Source: CAVVYJ01 sp963752495 (GTDB taxonomy: Bacteria > Pseudomonadota > Gammaproteobacteria > Burkholderiales > Methylophilaceae). Taken from it: a stretch of DNA of 64,000 bases. The stretch spans positions 40,453 to 104,452 of the forward strand of contig CAVVYJ010000004.1 in the NCBI GenBank assembly GCA_963752495.1. The letters run 5' to 3'. Position numbers and translations under genes: made by a program. The notes beneath the pieces are model-generated. The model had not been told where the DNA came from. It made no database searches and saw only the letters and a list, made by a program, of their open reading frames with translations. Below, piece by piece: positions 28,680 to 37,995 of the stretch. The stretch's first letter is position 1. Each line of letters opens with the position of its first letter.

Positions 28680-28710
28680 AAAAAGTTTTTTTAAGCGTTA
28701 GGACGAACTG

Positions 28711-29886
28711 ATGATCAATAAATTTTGGATAGTAATCATCTTGTTGTTTATAAAGACTTCTTTTGCATCAGAAGGTTGGCTAATTGTGACTCCGAATGCA
28801 TTGCTCAATAACAACGGAGAGTTGCTGTTAGAAGTAGTTAAGCCAAGCAGCATGACTACATGGCCTGATAACTTAATATTATTGCTTGATGGCCAGAACA
28901 TACATGAGCAAGTGGAAATTCTGCTGGTCGAAAAAGGCGCCAGCACCGACATAAGACGCACATATAAAGGCATAGTTAAATCTAAGTTTGAAGGTAATGT
29001 GCGCGCCGAACTTGCGCATCTTGAATCTAACCGCTTATTGTTGGCCGCAAGCAGTGTAGAGGCCGCATCAAATGAAATCTTAACCAGTCAGCAAGAAGCC
29101 ACATCGATAAAAGATAATGTAGACGATTCAGCAGAAAAGTCCGGTACGATAGTTATTTCTGCGCCAAAAGAAGACCCGACAATCACGGCAAATGAGCCGC
29201 TATATTTTATTGTAGGCTCCAGCAAGGAAAGAAACTTTGATGCCAGGTTTCAGCTAAGCTTTAAATATCGTCCCTTTGATCCAGATGCGACTGTTGCAAC
29301 ATTTATACCTTATGCCAGCAACTTATATTTTGCCTATACCCAAACCAGCATATGGGATATCGGTAGCGATTCCAGTCCATTTAAAGATACGAGTTATCGA
29401 CCTAGTATTTATTATAATTGGGCAGAAAGCGGTAAGGGCTTGAATCCTAATAGGTGGAAATTCGGGCTTGAACATGAATCTAATGGTAGAGATGGAGATG
29501 AATCCCGTTCATTAAATATTGCCTTTGTGCAGCCATTTTGGAGTATGGATTTTTCTAGCGGTAGGCAACTCACGTTTATGCCGAAGATATATCAGTATAT
29601 TGAAAAGTCTGACAATAGCGATATTCACCATTATCGCGGGTACGTCGATTGGATGGCGCGCTACGGAAGAGAAGATGGTGCAATTTTAACTGGGTTGTAT
29701 CGCCAAGGAACGCAGGGTTATGTTCAAGGCCAGCTTGATTTGTCGTACCCGATAAGTGATAAGCTTTTTGGGCGCACAGGTACGTTTTTACACTTTCAAT
29801 TGCTTGGCGGTTATGGTGAAACCTTAATTGATTATAACCATCAGCGTGAAACACAATTGCGTATTGGCCTATCGTTAGCAAGATAG
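28711..29886 (+). CDS. pldA: Outer membrane phospholipase A (OMPLA/PldA-like)
   Basis: A 391-residue outer-membrane phospholipase that hydrolyses phospholipids reaching the outer leaflet. A signal peptide (about 1-19, ending SFAS) is followed by an N-terminal region of about 140 residues, then the 12-stranded barrel. The active-site signature is visible as GLEHESNGRDG (His and Ser of HESNG), with RSLN downstream. The barrel ends in TQLRIGLSLAR. It is longer than E. coli PldA because of the N-terminal region. It stands alone between two hairpins and a convergent regulator gene. Confidence 0.85.
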   Translation: MINKFWIVIILLFIKTSFASEGWLIVTPNALLNNNGELLLEVVKPSSMTTWPDNLILLLDGQNIHEQVEILLVEKGASTDIRRTYKGIVKSKFEGNVRAELAHLESNRLLLAASSVEAASNEILTSQQEATSIKDNVDDSAEKSGTIVISAPKEDPTITANEPLYFIVGSSKERNFDARFQLSFKYRPFDPDATVATFIPYASNLYFAYTQTSIWDIGSDSSPFKDTSYRPSIYYNWAESGKGLNPNRWKFGLEHESNGRDGDESRSLNIAFVQPFWSMDFSSGRQLTFMPKIYQYIEKSDNSDIHHYRGYVDWMARYGREDGAILTGLYRQGTQGYVQGQLDLSYPISDKLFGRTGTFLHFQLLGGYGETLIDYNHQRETQLRIGLSLAR

Positions 29887-29967
29887 CGTTGCTAAATTTT
29901 TAACAAGTTTTAGATGCTCTGGATGGCGCATGAATGTTGGTGTGCAGGGCATCATGTAATATGTGTA

Positions 29968-30372
29968 TTATTTTTCGTTTAATACATCGTAACTTTTTTG
30001 CGCGCTAAGTACCGCCTCAATATTGGTTTCTGACCAATTTCTAATCGCACCAAGCAAGTCTTTTAGCGTATGCCCAAGCGGGGTGAGCGCATATTCCACT
30101 TTTGGCGGCACGGTAGCGTGTACTTTTCTAGTCACTAATCCATCACGCTCCAACCCGCGTAGTGTTTGCGTAAGCATTTTTTGTGAGATGCCGTCAATCT
30201 CGCGCTGTAAATGGCTAAAACGTTTAGTGCCATCCTGCAGCAAAATCACGACCAATACCGTCCATTTGTCTGCGATTCTATTCAACACCAGCCGCGTGGG
30301 GCACATAGCGCTGAAAGCGCAGGCGTGTGGTTTCTCGACTGTTTCTGTTTGAGTTTCTTCAATAGTATCCAT
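29968..30372 (-). CDS. HxlR-family winged-helix transcriptional regulator
   Basis: A 134-residue HxlR/DUF24 regulator with CPTRLVLNRIADKWTVLVV at the start and a recognition segment GISQKMLTQTLRGLERDGLV. Two cysteines before the HTH (CAFSAMCP) could be redox sensors, as known for quinone- and electrophile-responsive members. It is divergent from the flavoprotein gene at 30472, a typical target arrangement. AGG lies at suitable distance from the ATG. Confidence 0.88.
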   Translation of the reverse strand: MDTIEETQTETVEKPHACAFSAMCPTRLVLNRIADKWTVLVVILLQDGTKRFSHLQREIDGISQKMLTQTLRGLERDGLVTRKVHATVPPKVEYALTPLGHTLKDLLGAIRNWSETNIEAVLSAQKSYDVLNEK

Positions 30373-30373
30373 A

Positions 30374-30415
30374 AAGTACCTATATAATAATTAAGTGCCT
30401 ACTTACTTTTAGTAA
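30374..30415. promoter_or_regulatory. Candidate operator region between the HxlR and WrbA-like genes
   Basis: A perfect palindrome TTACT-TTT-AGTAA (30403-30415) and two direct copies of AAGTRCCTA (30374-30382 and 30393-30401, 19 bp apart) lie in the 99-bp divergent spacer. A TATAAT-like hexamer (30383-30388) sits between the copies. HxlR-type proteins bind short dyads near their targets, so this is the likely control region. Confidence 0.5.
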
Positions 30416-30471
30416 CTATAGCTGATAGTATGCACAAAAATCAATTGTGTAACAAAAAAAGGAGCTTAAAA

Positions 30472-31020
30472 ATGGCATCAGTTGTTGTGATTTACCACAG
30501 TGGTTATGGGCATACATCGAAACAAGCCGAGGCAGTTGCCTCAGGCGCAAAAGCAGATTTGATTGCGATTGACGCGAATGGTGAAATTAGCGACGCTGAT
30601 TGGGCTAAGCTGGATGCGGCTAAAGCGATTGTGTTCGGCTCACCTACTTATATGGGCACAGTAAGTTGGCAATTTAAAAAGTTTGCAGATGCCAGCTCTA
30701 AAAAATGGTTTACCCAAGAATGGAAGAATAAAGTGTTTGCCGGTTTTACCAATTCAGCCACCATGAATGGCGACAAGGGTTCTACGATTCAATATTTTGT
30801 GACGCTCGCAATGCAACACAGCGGCGTATGGGTGGGCACAGGGTTGATGCCAGCGAACAATAAGGCGGCCAAACATGGTGATGTGAACTACGTTGGCGGT
30901 TTTGGTGGTGCGCTCATGACGACACCGAGCGATGCAAGTGCAGATGAAGTAAATGCAGGTGACCTGGAAACCGCGCGCTTGTTGGGTGTTAGGGTTGCCG
31001 AATTTGCGGCTAAGCTATAG
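30472..31020 (+). CDS. WrbA-like NAD(P)H:quinone oxidoreductase / flavodoxin
   Basis: A 182-residue flavodoxin-fold protein of the NADPH-dependent reductase type. The FMN-phosphate loop is YHSGYGHTSKQA at the N-terminus, with FGSPTYMGTVSWQFK and NYVGGFGGALM as FMN and active-site loops. The ATG at 30472 follows GGAG (30461-30464). Quinone or electrophile reduction, under the divergent HxlR regulator, is the likely role. Its 3' end overlaps the convergent gene at 31010 by 11 nt. Confidence 0.85.
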   Translation: MASVVVIYHSGYGHTSKQAEAVASGAKADLIAIDANGEISDADWAKLDAAKAIVFGSPTYMGTVSWQFKKFADASSKKWFTQEWKNKVFAGFTNSATMNGDKGSTIQYFVTLAMQHSGVWVGTGLMPANNKAAKHGDVNYVGGFGGALMTTPSDASADEVNAGDLETARLLGVRVAEFAAKL

Positions 31021-31402
31021 CCTGATTTGAAATAGAGAATAAGTCGGGCAACACAGGCGTTGGCCGCTCACTATCTGCACGGGCTTCTAAAAAATCCAGC
31101 GTAAAAGGGCAGCGGCTAGGCTTTTTAACAGCTTTGCGTTTTTTGGGTGTATTGGCAGCTAAATCAATATAAGGTGTTTGGCTGATGCGGATGTAGCCTG
31201 ATGTGCTCAACTTTTGTGCGGTGGTTTCAAACAGGCTAAGCGGGTTATCGATATTTTGCAGGGTGACGATTGCTTTGTGTACTTTTAGTACGTTATACAT
31301 GACCAACTTGGTTGCGGTCTGCTTACCGTAAATTTCGCCTATGTGTACTTCCACAACGTCTCCCAGCGTGTTGTTGCTGCATATTAGCGCTATAAAGTCC
31401 AA
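31010..31402 (-). CDS. Hypothetical protein downstream of the TetR-type gene
   Basis: A 130-residue unknown protein. The N-terminal half is hydrophobic and beta-like (FIALICSNNTLGDVVEVHIGEIYG). The C-terminal half has a basic stretch (KKRKAVKKPSR), then a Pro-rich tail. No signal or motif is recognised. It follows the TetR-type gene after 16 bp and its 3' end overlaps the WrbA-like gene, so it could be a minor co-transcribed gene or a spurious frame. Confidence 0.45.
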   Translation of the reverse strand: MDFIALICSNNTLGDVVEVHIGEIYGKQTATKLVMYNVLKVHKAIVTLQNIDNPLSLFETTAQKLSTSGYIRISQTPYIDLAANTPKKRKAVKKPSRCPFTLDFLEARADSERPTPVLPDLFSISNQAIA

Positions 31403-31418
31403 TTATCAAGCGCTGTAG

Positions 31419-32036
31419 TTACTTTCTGCGTAGGCTGATGTGCGATTTAATCAAATCTGTTGCCTGATGGCGAAAGCGCGTGCCATCTGCATCTTTAACC
31501 CACATGTGCAACAAGCCACTAAAAAATAAATGCGTATCTAGTGCCAAGTGCTTGCGGGGTGAGGTTAGGGGTGAGTATATCGAGTGCTTTTGCGCGCTCA
31601 TAAGCTAATTGAATTTTTTCGGTAATGCCGGAGCAGTTATTGATGATTTGCTCTAGCACTGTTGCAAATTCGTCTACATACTCGCACTTAATCATCATAA
31701 TTTCATACGTTTGACGCATTCTGATGTTTTGATTGAGCTCATTGATGGTGTCACACAGGCTGTTTTCGATCTGCGTAAGCGGATCTTCCTTGCTCTCTAT
31801 GGCAAGCGTATCATCCATGCGGTCAATCAGCGGCAGAAATACCTGATTGCGCAGGGCGTGAAAGAGTTCGGTTTTGTCTTTAAAGTGCCAATATACCGCG
31901 CCGCGTGTGACATCGGCTTGTGTTGCGATATGCTCAAGAGAAGACTTACTTACACCACGCTGGAGAAAGACTTCGCGGGCGGCATCAATAATACGTTGCC
32001 TCGTCAGTTCTGCATCTTCTTTTGTTTTTCTACCAT
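31419..32036 (-). CDS. TetR/AcrR-family repressor of the adjacent efflux operon (two frameshifts)
   Basis: Reassembled, this is a TetR-family protein of about 205 residues. The N-terminal HTH reads RQRIIDAAREVFLQRG, then VTRGAVYWHFKDKTELF, the AcrR-type signature. The ATG at 32036 needs one extra A after the second codon to join that frame. Near 31550 a second frame change leads into LALDTHLFFSGLLHMWVKD and the stop at 31419. It is divergent from the RND operon and an AcrR-like dyad lies in the spacer, so repression of that operon is the inferred role. Confidence 0.82.
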
Positions 32037-32078
32037 GGTTTATTCACAAGCCTTTAGAAAATTATTTATCAAAATCTA

Positions 32079-32106
32079 TTTACATACATTCATGTTTGTA
32101 TATAAT
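32079..32106 (+). promoter_or_regulatory. Promoter and AcrR-like operator of the RND operon
   Basis: TTTACA (32079-32084), a 16-bp spacer and TATAAT (32101-32106) form a promoter for the efflux operon. An imperfect dyad, TTACATACA (32080-32088) and TGTATATAA (32097-32105; 8 of 9 complementary), covers it. The left half matches the start of the known E. coli AcrR site (TACATACA). The divergent TetR-type protein is the likely ligand. Confidence 0.65.
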
Positions 32107-32191
32107 TTAACCTTAAATAGAAGTTTATGCAAGTGAAATTAATCGTCAAAGCAATAAAATGACGAGCATAATCAAACTCATGGAGCTGTAA

Positions 32192-33386
32192 ATGACGTCA
32201 AAATTAATAAAGTTAAATCCGTCCAACACCATCATTCAGTTCACGTCGGTCGCATTCATAGCGGCTTTTTTGTTATCAGGCTGTGATAAACAAGGCGCAG
32301 CACCACAAGGCATGGCGATGCCTGCTATGCCGGTAAGTGTGGTGACAATGCAAGCGACCGCAGTACCAATCAGTGCAGAAGCGGTGGCGCAAACAGAAGG
32401 CGCAAAAGAGGTGGAAATTCGCCCACGTGTGGGTGGCATTTTGCTTAAAAAAATGTTTGAGGAAGGTGAATCAATCAAAGCAGGACAAGCGATGTTTTTA
32501 ATCGATCCTGAGCCCTATAAATTGGCGCTAATGAATGCTCAAGGTGAATTGGTTCACAAAAACGCACGCGTGACGCAAACAACCCGCGAATCCGCACGCT
32601 TAAAAGAGTCTACTTGCTACGCAATCTATTAGTCAGCGCGAATACGATAATGCGACATCCGATAGTGCGATGGCTAGCGCGGATACCATGCAAGCGCAGG
32701 CAGCGGTGCGCGAGGCACAGCTTAATCTTTCATATACTACTGTCACAGCCCCAACTAGCGGAATGGCGGGGCGTTTCTTGCTCTCCGAAGGTGCGCTAGT
32801 TGCACCAAACACAAGCTTACTCACAACAATAGTGCAAATTTCGCCGATTTGGGTGCGCTTTAGTTTGTCAGAATCTGAACTGAAAGTTCTGGGTGGCAGT
32901 ATGACGCAGAAAAATGCACAAAAAGTGACCTTGATTCTGCCAGATGGCACCGAATATGGTGAATCAGGCAAACTCAATTTTGCTGCGAGTCAGATCGACC
33001 CAGCTTTGGGTACGCAGCAATTGCGTGCGGAATTTGCGAATGCCGATAAACAGCTAATGCCGGGCCAGTTTGTCCGCGCACGTGTCACTACAGGTACACG
33101 TGAAGGCGTTTTTTTGGTGCCGCAAACTGCGGTGCTCACAGGCGATCAAGGTAAGTTTGTGTTTGTAGCCGAGAAAGGCAAAGACGGAAAAACAGTTGCA
33201 GCAGTTCGCCCAATTACCGAAGGCGGCTGGCATGGCAAAGACTGGGTAGTATTGAGCGGCCTGAAAGCAGGTGATCAGGTTATCGTTGATAATTTAATCA
33301 AAACACGTCCTGGTGCAGAGATTGCACCGCATCCATTTGGCACGCCACCTGCAATACCTGAACAAGCTAAACCAGCAACAAAGTAG
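32192..33386 (+). CDS. RND efflux periplasmic adaptor (AcrA/MexA-like, frameshifted)
   Basis: A membrane fusion protein joining the RND pump to the outer-membrane channel. It has a lipoprotein signal (lipobox LLSGC at about residue 30), a lipoyl domain (EIRPRVGGILLKKMFEEGE), a helical hairpin and a beta-barrel domain (TAPTSGMAGRFLLSEGALV). The frame breaks near 32610, in the hairpin, and resumes as LLATQSISQREYDNA. The reconstructed length (about 398) is normal. It is the first gene of a three-gene operon. Confidence 0.87.
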
Positions 33387-33392
33387 CCAACA

Positions 33393-36300
33393 ATGACCAA
33401 ATTCTTTATTACGCGACCTATTTTTGCGTCAGTTTTGTCCATCATTATCGTGTTGGCAGGGCTGGCTGCCGCATTCAAGCTGCCGATTGCGCAATATCCG
33501 CAAATCGCTCCACCGACGGTTACGATTACTGCTGTTTATCCTGGTGCGAGTGCTGATACGCTGAGCAAAACCGTTGCCGCACCTATCGAAGAGCAATTAA
33601 GCGGTGTGGATAATCTGTTGTATTTCAATTCAAGCGCAGACTCCAGCGGCACTTTGGTGATTACCGCCACGTTTGAGGTCGGTACCGATGTCGACCAAGC
33701 TACGTTTAATGTGAGTAACCGTGTGAATATTGCCACACCTCGTTTACCTGATGAAGTGCGCCGCAATGGCTTGATTGTGCAGAAAAAATCGAATGACATT
33801 TTGATGGCGTTGATGTTGACGTCCAAAGAGCCGAAGCATGACCGTTTGTATCTTAGCAATTACGCCACGTTGAACGTTTTGGATGAACTGAAGCGCATTA
33901 AAGGCGTTGGCGACGTTATCATTTTTGGCGGGCAAGATTATGCGATGCGCGTTTGGCTAAGACCAGACCGTATGGCGCAATTGGGGGTAAGCACCTCGGA
34001 TATTGCAACGGCGATTAATGCGCAGAATAACCAATATGCTGCTGGTAAAATCGGCGCTGACCCTGCACCAGAAGGACAGCAGTTGGTTTACACGGTGACA
34101 GCCAAAGGTCGCTTGGTTGATCCTGAACAGTTTGGCAATATCATCATTCGGGCGGATGGCGCACGAGGCGTTCTTTACCTGAAAGACGTGGCGCGTATTG
34201 AGCTTGGTGCACAAAGTTATAACGTGAAATCGGCTTTGGATGGCCGGCCAGGTGTAGCGATTGGTGTGTTTTTGCAAAATGGCGCAAACGCATTAGATAC
34301 CGCTAAAAACATTAAATTAAAAATCGCAGAGCTACAAAATAAATTTCCTAAGGGTATGGAATATAGCATTCCCTACGATACCAGTGACTTTGTGAAAGCT
34401 ACGATTGAGGAAGTGTTTCATACTTTCGGTGAAGCGTTAGTCTTGGTGGTGCTGGTGGTATTCTTGTTTTTACAAAGCTGGCGTGCGACGCTGATTCCGC
34501 TCATTGCCGTGCCAATTTCACTGATAGGTACGTTTGCAGGGCTTTATTTGTTTGGTTTTAGCATTAACTTGCTTACCCTGTTTGCCATGATTTTGGCGAT
34601 TGGTATTGTGGTAGATGACGCTATTGTGGTGCTGGAAAATACTGAGAGGTTAATGCGCGAGGAAGGTTTAGCGCCATTTCCGGCAGCCGTTAAATCAATC
34701 AGTCAAGTGGCTGCTGCTGTAGTGGCGATTGTGTTAGTGTTGTGTGCGGTATTCGTTCCGGTGGCATTTTTGGGGGGTATCGCAGGCGAGCTTTACCGTC
34801 AGTTTGCGGTGACTGTGGCAATTGCGGTGGTTATTTCTGGTATTGTGGCACTTACGCTCACGCCTGCTCTTTGTGCCATGATTTTAAAAAAATCACATGA
34901 AGAGAATGCGTTCTTTAAAGCATTTAATCGAGGCTTTGGCAAGCTCACACATTTTTACATGGACACGGTTAATTTAACGCTACATCATAAAATCATTGGT
35001 GCGCTGGCGTTTGGTGGCATCGTTACGCTGGTAATATTTTTGTTCCTGAAAGTGCCGGGTAGTTTTGTGCCTGCAGAAGATCAAGGCTATGTTGTTACCG
35101 TAATAGTGATGCCAGATGGTGCTACTCTAAGTCGCACCAGTAAAACAACTGAAAACATCCGCACAGCAATTGCGCAAGACCCTGCAGTGGCCCATGAATT
35201 TGCGATTAATGGGTTAGAACTGCTGACAGGTGCAAACAAAACCAATGCGGGTACGATGTTTGTACGTTTGAAAGATTGGAAAGAACGCGAAACCACGGCC
35301 GAAGAAATTGTCGGTAAGTTGTTTGGCATTGGTATGAGTCAGCCTGATGGCTTAGGGTTTGCCGTTAATCCGCCAGCTATACGCGGACTTGGTTCGGCCG
35401 GCGGTTTTGAGGTGTACATTCAAAGCAAGCTGGATACTGATCCGATTAAACTCGCTGCAGTAATGGGCAGCTTTACAGAGGCAGCGAAAGCCGAGCCAAA
35501 GCTGACACCGATGAATACATTCTTCCGTCCTACCGTGCCGCAGTTATTAATTGAGGTGGATGAAGCTAAAGCAATCTCGCAAAACGTTCGCATCGCAGAT
35601 ATATATGCAACATTGCAAAGCACTATGGGGTCGTTTTACGTGAATGATTTTAACCGTAATGGCCGTACCTATAGAGTGCAACTGCAGGCAGAATCTGACT
35701 TTAGAATGAAACCTGAGGACTTGGGTAAGGTGTATGTGCGTAGCCAACCGACAGCAGTGAGCCCGAATGGCAACATGATTCCGCTATCGGCGTTGAGCAG
35801 AGTAAGTAACATAGTCGGCGCAGAGCAGCTGGAGCGCTACAACGGGTTGCTTTCTGCAAAACTGTTTGGTGGTGGCGCAGCTGGCGTGAGCTCGGGAGAT
35901 GCCATTGCCGCCGTTGAAAAACTAGCCAAGGAAAACTTACCAGAGGGTTATCAAATCGCCTGGACAGGACAGGCCTATCAAGAAAAACGCACAGGTTCAG
36001 CCGCTGCTTTTGCTTTTGGTTTTGCCATTATTATGGTGTTTTTGATTTTAGCGGCACAGTTTGAAACTTGGGCCTTACCACTTGCAGTGATTATGGCCGT
36101 ACCATTTGCTTTGGGAGGCGCGCTGATGGCTGTGCTGTTTAGGGGCATGACGAATGATATTTACTTTCAAATTGGACTCATTACTTTGATTGGCCTTGCA
36201 GCGAAGAACGCTATTCTGATTGTTGAATTCGCTAGCCAAAAAATGGAGGAGGGTATGCCGGTTGGGCAAGCTGCACTTGAAGCTGCAAGACTACGCTTCA

Positions 36301-36578
36301 GACCAATCGTGATGACTTCGATGGCGTTTGTGCTGGGGATTTTGCCGTTGGTATTTGCTACGGGCGCGGGTGCCGCAGCAAGACAGTCAATGGGCACAGG
36401 TGTGTTCGGTGGCATGATTCTGGCGACATTCGTAGCCACCATCTTTATTCCGTTGTTCTTCACATGGTTATCGAGAAACCATATCAGACACCATGGTGAG
36501 CATGTAGAAACTGCCGAAGAAATTGAGGCAAAAAAAATCAAAGCGAGCGAAGTTAAAGCTGACGAGAAAAATGTATGA
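33393..36578 (+). CDS. RND multidrug efflux inner-membrane pump (AcrB/MexB, HAE1 family)
   Basis: An intact 1061-residue RND pump using proton motive force to expel hydrophobic compounds. Features are the first helix FFITRPIFASVLSIIIVLAG, the proton-relay pair in IGIVVDDAIVVLEN, the relay Lys in LAAKNAILIVEFA, FLGGIAGELYRQFAVT, and 12 transmembrane helices around two large periplasmic loops. The 3' end overlaps the next gene by 4 nt. It is one of the longest uninterrupted frames in the window, in contrast to both operon partners. Confidence 0.93.
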   Translation: MTKFFITRPIFASVLSIIIVLAGLAAAFKLPIAQYPQIAPPTVTITAVYPGASADTLSKTVAAPIEEQLSGVDNLLYFNSSADSSGTLVITATFEVGTDVDQATFNVSNRVNIATPRLPDEVRRNGLIVQKKSNDILMALMLTSKEPKHDRLYLSNYATLNVLDELKRIKGVGDVIIFGGQDYAMRVWLRPDRMAQLGVSTSDIATAINAQNNQYAAGKIGADPAPEGQQLVYTVTAKGRLVDPEQFGNIIIRADGARGVLYLKDVARIELGAQSYNVKSALDGRPGVAIGVFLQNGANALDTAKNIKLKIAELQNKFPKGMEYSIPYDTSDFVKATIEEVFHTFGEALVLVVLVVFLFLQSWRATLIPLIAVPISLIGTFAGLYLFGFSINLLTLFAMILAIGIVVDDAIVVLENTERLMREEGLAPFPAAVKSISQVAAAVVAIVLVLCAVFVPVAFLGGIAGELYRQFAVTVAIAVVISGIVALTLTPALCAMILKKSHEENAFFKAFNRGFGKLTHFYMDTVNLTLHHKIIGALAFGGIVTLVIFLFLKVPGSFVPAEDQGYVVTVIVMPDGATLSRTSKTTENIRTAIAQDPAVAHEFAINGLELLTGANKTNAGTMFVRLKDWKERETTAEEIVGKLFGIGMSQPDGLGFAVNPPAIRGLGSAGGFEVYIQSKLDTDPIKLAAVMGSFTEAAKAEPKLTPMNTFFRPTVPQLLIEVDEAKAISQNVRIADIYATLQSTMGSFYVNDFNRNGRTYRVQLQAESDFRMKPEDLGKVYVRSQPTAVSPNGNMIPLSALSRVSNIVGAEQLERYNGLLSAKLFGGGAAGVSSGDAIAAVEKLAKENLPEGYQIAWTGQAYQEKRTGSAAAFAFGFAIIMVFLILAAQFETWALPLAVIMAVPFALGGALMAVLFRGMTNDIYFQIGLITLIGLAAKNAILIVEFASQKMEEGMPVGQAALEAARLRFRPIVMTSMAFVLGILPLVFATGAGAAARQSMGTGVFGGMILATFVATIFIPLFFTWLSRNHIRHHGEHVETAEEIEAKKIKASEVKADEKNV

Positions 36579-37986
36579 AATATATAAGTTTATTATTGAT
36601 AATGCTTTTAGCTGGTTGTAGTGCGCTTGGACCTAATTTTGAGCGGCCGGAACCAAACTTGCCTGAGACGTTTAGCGAACCAGATGCTGCACAAACGGAC
36701 GCCGCTGAAGTAGCGATGCAGGAATGGTGGACATACTATCAGGATGAAAAATTAAATGAGCTAGTCGGGCTTGCACTGCAGAACAATACCAATATACAAC
36801 TTGCCGCTGCACGCATAGAGGAAGCTGATGCAAAAATGCGTGAAGTGGGTGCTTATTTGTTCCCGGAAGTCAATTTATCGGCAGAAGCAACACGTAGCCG
36901 CGTGACAGAGCTGGGCGCGTTTCCTACTTTTACCAGTCCGATTCGTAACAATTATACTTTTGGGCTTAACACCTCATATGAAATAGACTTTTGGGGTAGA
37001 TTAACGCGTTCAAAAGAAGCTGCACGTGCTTCTGCTTTGCTTCAAGAGAAGCTAAAGATACTGTGGAGTTATCGTTCATGGGTTTGGTGGCAAGTAATTA
37101 TTTGCAGTTGCGTGGCTTGGATGCGCAGATTGCCGTGACAAAAGACAATCAGAAAAGTCGAAATGAAAGTTTAGATCTGACAAAGCGCCGCCTAAGCTGG
37201 CGGCGTGGCCAGCAATCTTGAAGTAAGTCAGGCTGAAGTTGCGGTGAGTAATTTAGATGCGCAGATGATTGAATTAAATCGTTTGCGTGCATTAAGTTTG
37301 CATCAGCTTGCAATACTTACTGGAGAGCTTGATTTAAAATTAGAAGCAGATGATATTCGTACTTTACCAGTGCCACCTATACCGCCAGCGGGATTGCCTT
37401 CTGACTTACTGGAAAATCGACCTGACATTCGTCAGGCAGAGCAAAACTTGGTTGCAGAAAATGCACAAATCGGTATTGCCAAAGCGGCGCTTTACCCATC
37501 GATTTCTTTAACAGCGGAGTATGGCGGCGAGAGTTTGTTGTTAAAAAACTTACTAAAATCTGGTGCGCGTATTTGGACACTTGGGCTTAGCGTCTAGATT
37601 TGCCGATTTTTGACTCTGGCAAACGCAATGCACGTGTTGATCAAGCCACAGCCAAGCAAAAACAAGCATTGGCGCAGTATCAAACTGCGATTCAAAGTGC
37701 ATTTAAAGAAGTGAATGACGCACTTGTGAATAGACGTCTTAACGCTGAGCGTGAACAGGCGCTTACAAATAGCGCGACTTCTGCGAAGACTGCGCTAACT
37801 GTTGCAGAAAATCGCTACAAGGCAGGATATTCCGCATACTTGGATGTGCTCGATGCGCAACGTGTATACAACGAGGCTGCCATTGCATCTATACAAGCCA
37901 AGCAAGCAACATTCTTATCAACGGTGGAGCTCTTTAAGGCACTGGGTAGCGGTTGGAAAAACGAAGCGCCCGCCGCCCAGCCTTAA
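36575..37986 (+). CDS. Outer-membrane efflux lipoprotein (OprM/NodT-like, several frameshifts)
   Basis: A TolC-like outer-membrane channel. It has a lipoprotein signal with lipobox LLAGCSALGP, then DEKLNELVGLALQNNTNIQLAAARIEEA and FGLNTSYEIDFWGRL. Breaks occur near 37065 and 37195 and at about 37598. The pieces continue as SNLEVSQAEVAVSNLDAQ, AENAQIGIAKAALYPSISL, PIFDSGKRNARVDQATA and YLDVLDAQRVYNEA to the stop. At least three indels are needed. The reconstructed length (about 468) is normal for the family. Confidence 0.83.
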
Positions 37987-37995
37987 TTAACACGC

